Shown here: positions 59,301 through 64,000 of the stretch, one piece after another | Layout of the letters: the number at the start of each line of letters is the position of its first letter | How positions within the stretch are numbered: the stretch's first letter is position 1 | Source of the DNA: Neurospora tetraspora | Taxonomy: Eukaryota > Ascomycota > Sordariomycetes > Sordariales > Sordariaceae | Assembly: GCF_033439725.1 (NCBI RefSeq) | Contig: NW_026944388.1 | Location: forward strand, 868,001-932,000 | Direction: 5' to 3' | DNA: 64,000 nt | Notes under the pieces: model-generated | Told to the model about the DNA's origin: nothing | The model's input: only the letters and a program-made list of their open reading frames with translations | The model's database searches: none | Translations under genes and position numbers: made by a program

Positions 59301-60720
59301 CGTCTTTTTCGGTTCCCGAGCGATGTGAGAGGTGGGTAGCCAAAGAAGCGCCTCGTATGGCCCGTGCTCGAGTTTCAGATCAAGGGGCGTCTTTAACGAT
59401 TGGCGGCTTGGCGGCTTGGCGGCGGATCATTCTGCAGGCCGTCCAATCCGCCGCTAGCGTTGGAGCCCCGCTCCCCTCTCTCGTCGCAGACACTTGCAGT
59501 CTTTGCCGAGTCGCAGAGCGCCGAATTGCAGCCTTCTTCGCAGCGCAGTCGCAGTCACGTCCAGGCCGCATTCAACGCATTCAATGCCGCGGTTTCCTCT
59601 TCTCAGCAGTCAGCAGCCCGCTAGAGAGGATCGTCACAATCCAGGCTCTGCCAGACCCCCGGCTGCCCCCGCGGCGGCCACTTCCACAAATCGTGACAAC
59701 AAGCCCGTGGAAGTGGAAAGACTCCATGCTGGGGAGCTCCTCCTCCATTTTCCTTCTCCATTGTCGAGTTGTCGGGCTAGTAACTTTTCCTTCGTCTCTC
59801 TTTCCCATTCGCTCCGCATTGAGGGGTTTTCCATGGTCTCTTGCGTGTAAAGAATTTGCGCACTTTGTTGTTTCTCTCTTTCCTTCAGCGCTCACCATTC
59901 CACCCCGGACAAGTCACCATAGGCGCGACGCACAGGGCACCACTGCAGACTCTAACAGCAAGCACTGCACAGGCTTGAGTGGCAGAAGCACACCTCTTCC
60001 ATATCCACCTCTACTACTCGCATTGACATCCATATCATTTCGGCTGGTTGCTTGGCTTTCCCATTCTCCATCTTGCGCGCGAGTTTCAAAAGACAATAAA
60101 GAGGGTTGCTGTCGTTGTCGCAGAAATCGTGTTGCGCGCCCCCCTCCCCCCCCAGGAGACAAAGTGTTAGCGGGCCGGGCGGCTTTGTGGTTGTTACCAT
60201 TAGTCTCCTCGTTGGTTGGCTGTTCAGTGTCACGAATAAGGAGATTCCAACAACACACGTCTCTAACCAAGGGCCCCTTGCCCCCTCTCCACGTCGTCTT
60301 TCCTGCTTCATATCCGAAGCGTGTGACCACCAACACACGCTCACTACGCACCAGCTCTAGGCATTACCGCACCTTGTTGAGCTTGTTGGGCCCGACGCCA
60401 AACATTCTTTCGGTCGCTTCATCCACATCCACATACATCGGACGACGGGCAAGCCACTGATTGCCGGACAGCGGTCAGCCCATCTTTGGCTTGCTTTTTG
60501 GATTAGCATCGGCAGTCTGTGCGCCTACATATCACCATCATCGTTCCCTGCAGAAAGCAGCAGCAGCAACAACCGCCGCCGCCTCTGCCTCTGCTTCTGC
60601 TTCCATCGATCCCCCAACCGCTCTGCACGCGCAAAACATTCGACGTCGTCTCGCCACCACCATCAACACACCCTAATAGCCCATGTCATCAATACTTCCT
60701 AGCTGACCGTCGCTTCAACC
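56318..60720. promoter_or_regulatory. Intergenic region and leader of nrc-1
   Basis: 4.4 kb without a convincing gene. A (CTAC)n run stands at 57567-57582. The last 1.5 kb is C/T-rich, as in a long fungal leader, and keeps one frame open for 400 codons (59258-60460). That frame shows no domain and is treated as a composition effect. Small open frames elsewhere (for example 56507-57085) lack support. Confidence 0.5.
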
Positions 60721-63519
60721 ATGGCCATGCTGGCATCCAAGTCGCCCTTCACCCCTTCGTTGGGTTCCCAGTCGTCCACCATGATGGCAAGCACACCACA
60801 AACCGCCTACGCTCCCTCGCGAAGAGCGCCTGCAGTCTCTCATGCGACCAGCCAGAACTATGCGAGTCCTACCGAATCCGAATTTGACGACCTCGACGGG
60901 CCCGAATCGGTCAAGAACTGGGACGTGGACAGGGTGTGCGACTATCTCAGGAGCGTAAAATGCGGCGACTACGAAAGGATATTCCGCAAAAATCACATAA
61001 ACGGCGAGGCGCTTTTGGAGATTGACAAGGAAGTCCTCAAAGAGATGGGAATTGAGAAGGTTGGAGATCGCGTCCGCTTGTTTCTGAGCATCAAGAAACT
61101 CCGGACACAGACCTATGCGAACCAGAGAAAGAGAAACAGGGTGAGTTTGGCTATCCCGGTGCTCAAGGTTGCCACTTGGCTAACACTGTTCTAGGAATCC
61201 TTTGCTGTGCTCGATAACCAGTATTCAGCGACTTCTTCACGAGTGCCCATCACAAATCGGTCAGCGGCGACGTCCGCTCCTCGGCGCTATGACGGCCAGT
61301 ACGAACTCAACCCCAATGCCGACATGTCGAAACCTTCCTCGCGGCCGACCTCGCCGCTACCTAGCTCCGACTACAGCAGACAAGCCCGGCGAGGCTATGG
61401 GCAACAACAGGGCTATGGCAGTCAGCCTACACAGGCTGCCCCCTCGCGGTTCCCCATGTCTCCTCCCGAGTCCCACTCCGGCCGATTGGTACAAGCCCAC
61501 ACCAGGAACAATTCCAGCATGGATGGTTCGCTGATGGCTGCGCTACCAAAGGGTCAGGATGTTATTCGTGTCATCTCCACAGGTGGCGTCACCAAGGTTG
61601 TTAAGATTGCCGACTGCAACACCTGTGAAGAGGTCATGCGTGTTACCCTACGCAAGTTTGCCCTGCGGGAGGACCATGAAAGGAATTACTGCTTCTGGGT
61701 GCTGGCCGGCGTTGATCCGGACCCGAACCAATGCCGCCGCCTCGGAGATACTGAGCTGTGGAGAGTCATCAAAGACCACACTCGCCCAGAGCGCAACCGC
61801 TTGATTCTCAGGCGTGTTCCTTCTGGAGAGCCGGGCAAGGCAGAACTTGAAAGAGCAGCTGCCATTGCGATGGAGGAAGCACAGCAAACACATAGGCCTC
61901 CAATTGAGCCTACCGACAAGCGGAGTCAGCTGAAGCTGCAAAAGGTGCTGGGAGTGGGCTGGGAAGACCTCCAACAACAGCCTCCGCTCTCTCCCATGTC
62001 TTACCAGGACAGAGAAAGAAACGTCTCCAATGCTGCTAGGGATCTGGAGCGGCCAGCGCCTATGGAAACTCCCAGGGCCATGCCTCGCCGTACACAAGCG
62101 CTCCGTCAGTTCGGTGGGCTGAGACCGCCCAGCGAGCTGATCGCCTCGGATCTTACGAGCTACTTCCCAGATCACTCTCGTGAAGCTATCGACAGGACAG
62201 CCCGTCTGTCTATGAGACGCTCGGCACGTCTTAGTAGAGTGAACCATCGTCTTAGTGTTGCTAGCACCCTTAGCTTTGCCTCTAGCATACAAGACGCCCC
62301 GCCAATCCCTACCATCGCAGACAGCTGGTTGACCGCTTCCAACCAGATTGCAAAGGTACGCCCGCGTGATGTGCTTTCAAGGGCGCCTCACGGATATAGA
62401 GACTCCGTGGCTTCGTCCGTACTTGATACGCTACAAGAAGAAGGCTCCCCAACCGAGCCTAATCGGAGATCATTCGTCCCATTTTCGGACAGCGGCTCGG
62501 ATACAGCTGCAGTTAGCGTCATTGATCCCGATGGAAACATAGTCAGACACAGTTACTACGACAGCGGCACCACTAACTCGGCCGATTCCGCGGTAATACA
62601 GGAAGCGCTTACTGAAGATGGTGAGGATGCTGCTGACAAGGAGCTCCAAACCTTCCTAGCGGGTGACGCTTGGGACGACAATATGTGGATGAAGGGTTCC
62701 CTTATCGGTCAGGGTTCATTTGGCTCCGTATACCTCGCCCTACATGCCATCACTGGTGAGCTGCTCGCCGTGAAGCAGGTCGAGGCACCTGCACCTGGTG
62801 CAGACAGTAAAAACGATGCCCGCAAGAAGAGCATGATTGATGCGCTCAAGCGCGAGATCACCCTCCTTCGTGACCTTCAACATCCCAATATCGTGCAGTA
62901 CCTGGGCTGCAGCTCATCTGCCGAATATCTCAACATTTTCCTCGAATACGTCCCCGGTGGTTCCGTCCAAACCATGCTCAACCAATACGGTGCCCTCCCC
63001 GAATCACTCGTCCGCAGCTTCGTTCGCCAAATCCTCCAGGGTCTCTCTTACCTCCACAACCGTGACATCATCCACCGCGACATCAAGGGCGCCAATATCC
63101 TCGTCGACAACAAGGGTACCATCAAAATCTCCGATTTCGGCATCTCCAAGAAGCTCGAAGCAACCAACATCCTCAATGGCGCCAACAACAACAAGCACCG
63201 CCCCTCGCTTCAAGGGTCTGTCTTCTGGATGGCTCCCGAAGTAGTCAAACAAACAAGCTACACCCGCAAAGCCGACATCTGGTCGCTCGGCTGCCTGGTG
63301 GTCGAGATGATGACGGGCACTCATCCGTTCCCCGACTGCACCCAGCTGCAGGCCATCTTCAAGATTGGCGGCGCCAAGGCCTCGCCGACGATTCCGGATA
63401 ACGCTAGCGAGGAGGCTAAGCAGTTCCTTGCGCAGACGTTTGAGATTGATCATAATAAGCGGCCGAGCGCAGATGAGCTGATGTTGAGCCCCTTCTTGAC
63501 GCCTGTGCCAGGGACATAA
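60721..63519 (+). CDS. nrc-1: MAP kinase kinase kinase NRC-1 (Ste11 homologue)
   Basis: Top kinase of the mating, cell-fusion and filamentation MAPK cascade (NRC-1, MEK-2, MAK-2 in Neurospora). Two exons: 60721-61140 and 61195-63519 (donor GTGAGT, acceptor TTCTAG), 914 residues. Domains: SAM domain at about 63-130 (VKNWDVDRVCDYLRSVKCGD and MGIEKVGDRVRLFLSIKKL), which binds the Ste50-type adaptor; Ras-binding-like domain at about 260-352 (VIRVISTGGVTKVVKIADC and RLILRRVPSGEP); a Ser/Pro-rich inhibitory linker; and kinase domain at about 637-908 (GQGSFGSVYLA, LLAVKQVE, HRDIKGANIL, DFGISKK, WMAPEVVKQ). GSVFWMAPEV and HRDIKGAN are STE11-class signatures. All catalytic residues are intact. The ATG at 60721 (CAACCATGG) has a strong context. 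Confidence 0.95.
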
Positions 63520-64000
63520 TCGCCCAATATTGTGTCATGTGTGAGGAGGACTTAATATGGGCTTGAAATGTAGTGACAAAAGCTTTTGTATGTGCTGCAA
63601 CTTATCTATGAGGTTTGTCTGTCATGTCTGTCATGTCTGTTGTATGCTGGTGTCTGTCGAATGATCTGTCACAAGATCCTTCTTCTTCCTTTCGTTTCCC
63701 AAGTTCTGTTTTGATTACCTTTTTTTGTTCGATGATTGATGTTTTCCAGCGGGCTGGCTGGCGCCGGGCAGGACAGGGCAGGCAAAAAAAATGGCACTAT
63801 TTCCGAGACAAATACCACGACTACTACCGACGGATGGCATCTTGTTTTGTTTGGGACGGGAGACATTTTTGTTTGGCAACCTTCCCTTTTTTCTTCTTCC
63901 TTTTTCTTCTCGAAACTCCCTTCATTTTTCTCATATACAATACCTACCTACTACACACATGGCGGTAGGAAGTGTAAAGAAGGCGGGGAAAGAAGGGGAG
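63520..64000. other. Region downstream of nrc-1
   Basis: The probable 3' untranslated region has a run of GTCTGTCAT repeats near 63615-63640 and T-rich tracts. No further gene begins before the window ends. Confidence 0.55.

Overview
This is nuclear DNA of a filamentous ascomycete (Pezizomycotina), most likely a Sordariales member close to Neurospora. The evidence is: genes with few short GT-AG introns and CTRAC-type branch sites; a MAPKKK with the SAM / Ras-binding-like / kinase layout of NRC-1 (Ste11); fungal versions of Atg101, Pex3, Bet5 and Htd2; and a 17.5 kb AT-rich block in which retroelements are riddled with C-to-T and G-to-A changes and almost lack CpA, the signature of repeat-induced point mutation (RIP). 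The species call is inference.

Layout. 1-14.7 kb is gene-dense: forkhead factor (+), Atg101 (-), Pex3 (+), TRAPP subunit Bet5 (-) and a CaMKK-type kinase (+). 14.7-22.5 kb has normal base composition but no convincing gene, only scattered open frames and a 12-bp minisatellite. 22.5-40.04 kb is one nest of three transposable elements: a DNA transposon (C, minus strand) split by a Ty3/gypsy element (A, minus strand, 250-bp LTRs, ATTGG target duplication), itself split by a second Ty3/gypsy element (B, plus strand, 202-bp LTRs, GTAGG target duplication). All three are inactivated by RIP. 40-48 kb carries a HAL/Sat4-type kinase and the mitochondrial FAS-II dehydratase Htd2. 49-53.5 kb carries a large leucine-rich-repeat protein with a CARMIL-like layout (-). 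53.5-60.7 kb is intergenic and holds a 1.08 kb palindrome made of two inverted copies of a small terminal-inverted-repeat element. The window closes with nrc-1 (+).

The genes are ordinary chromosomal housekeeping and signalling genes, not a cluster. Common themes are signalling (three Ser/Thr kinases of different families), membrane traffic and organelles (Atg101 for autophagy initiation, Pex3 for peroxisome biogenesis, Bet5 for ER-Golgi tethering, Htd2 for mitochondrial lipoate and fatty-acid supply) and probable cortical actin regulation (LRR protein). Most neighbours are divergent or convergent pairs with 1-2 kb spacers, so each is probably regulated on its own.

The most interesting material is non-genic: the dated three-layer transposon nest with intact target-site duplications, the inverted MITE-like dimer, a 169-bp hairpin upstream of bet5, and related GA/CT minisatellites downstream of two stop codons. 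No unknown multi-gene system was found.
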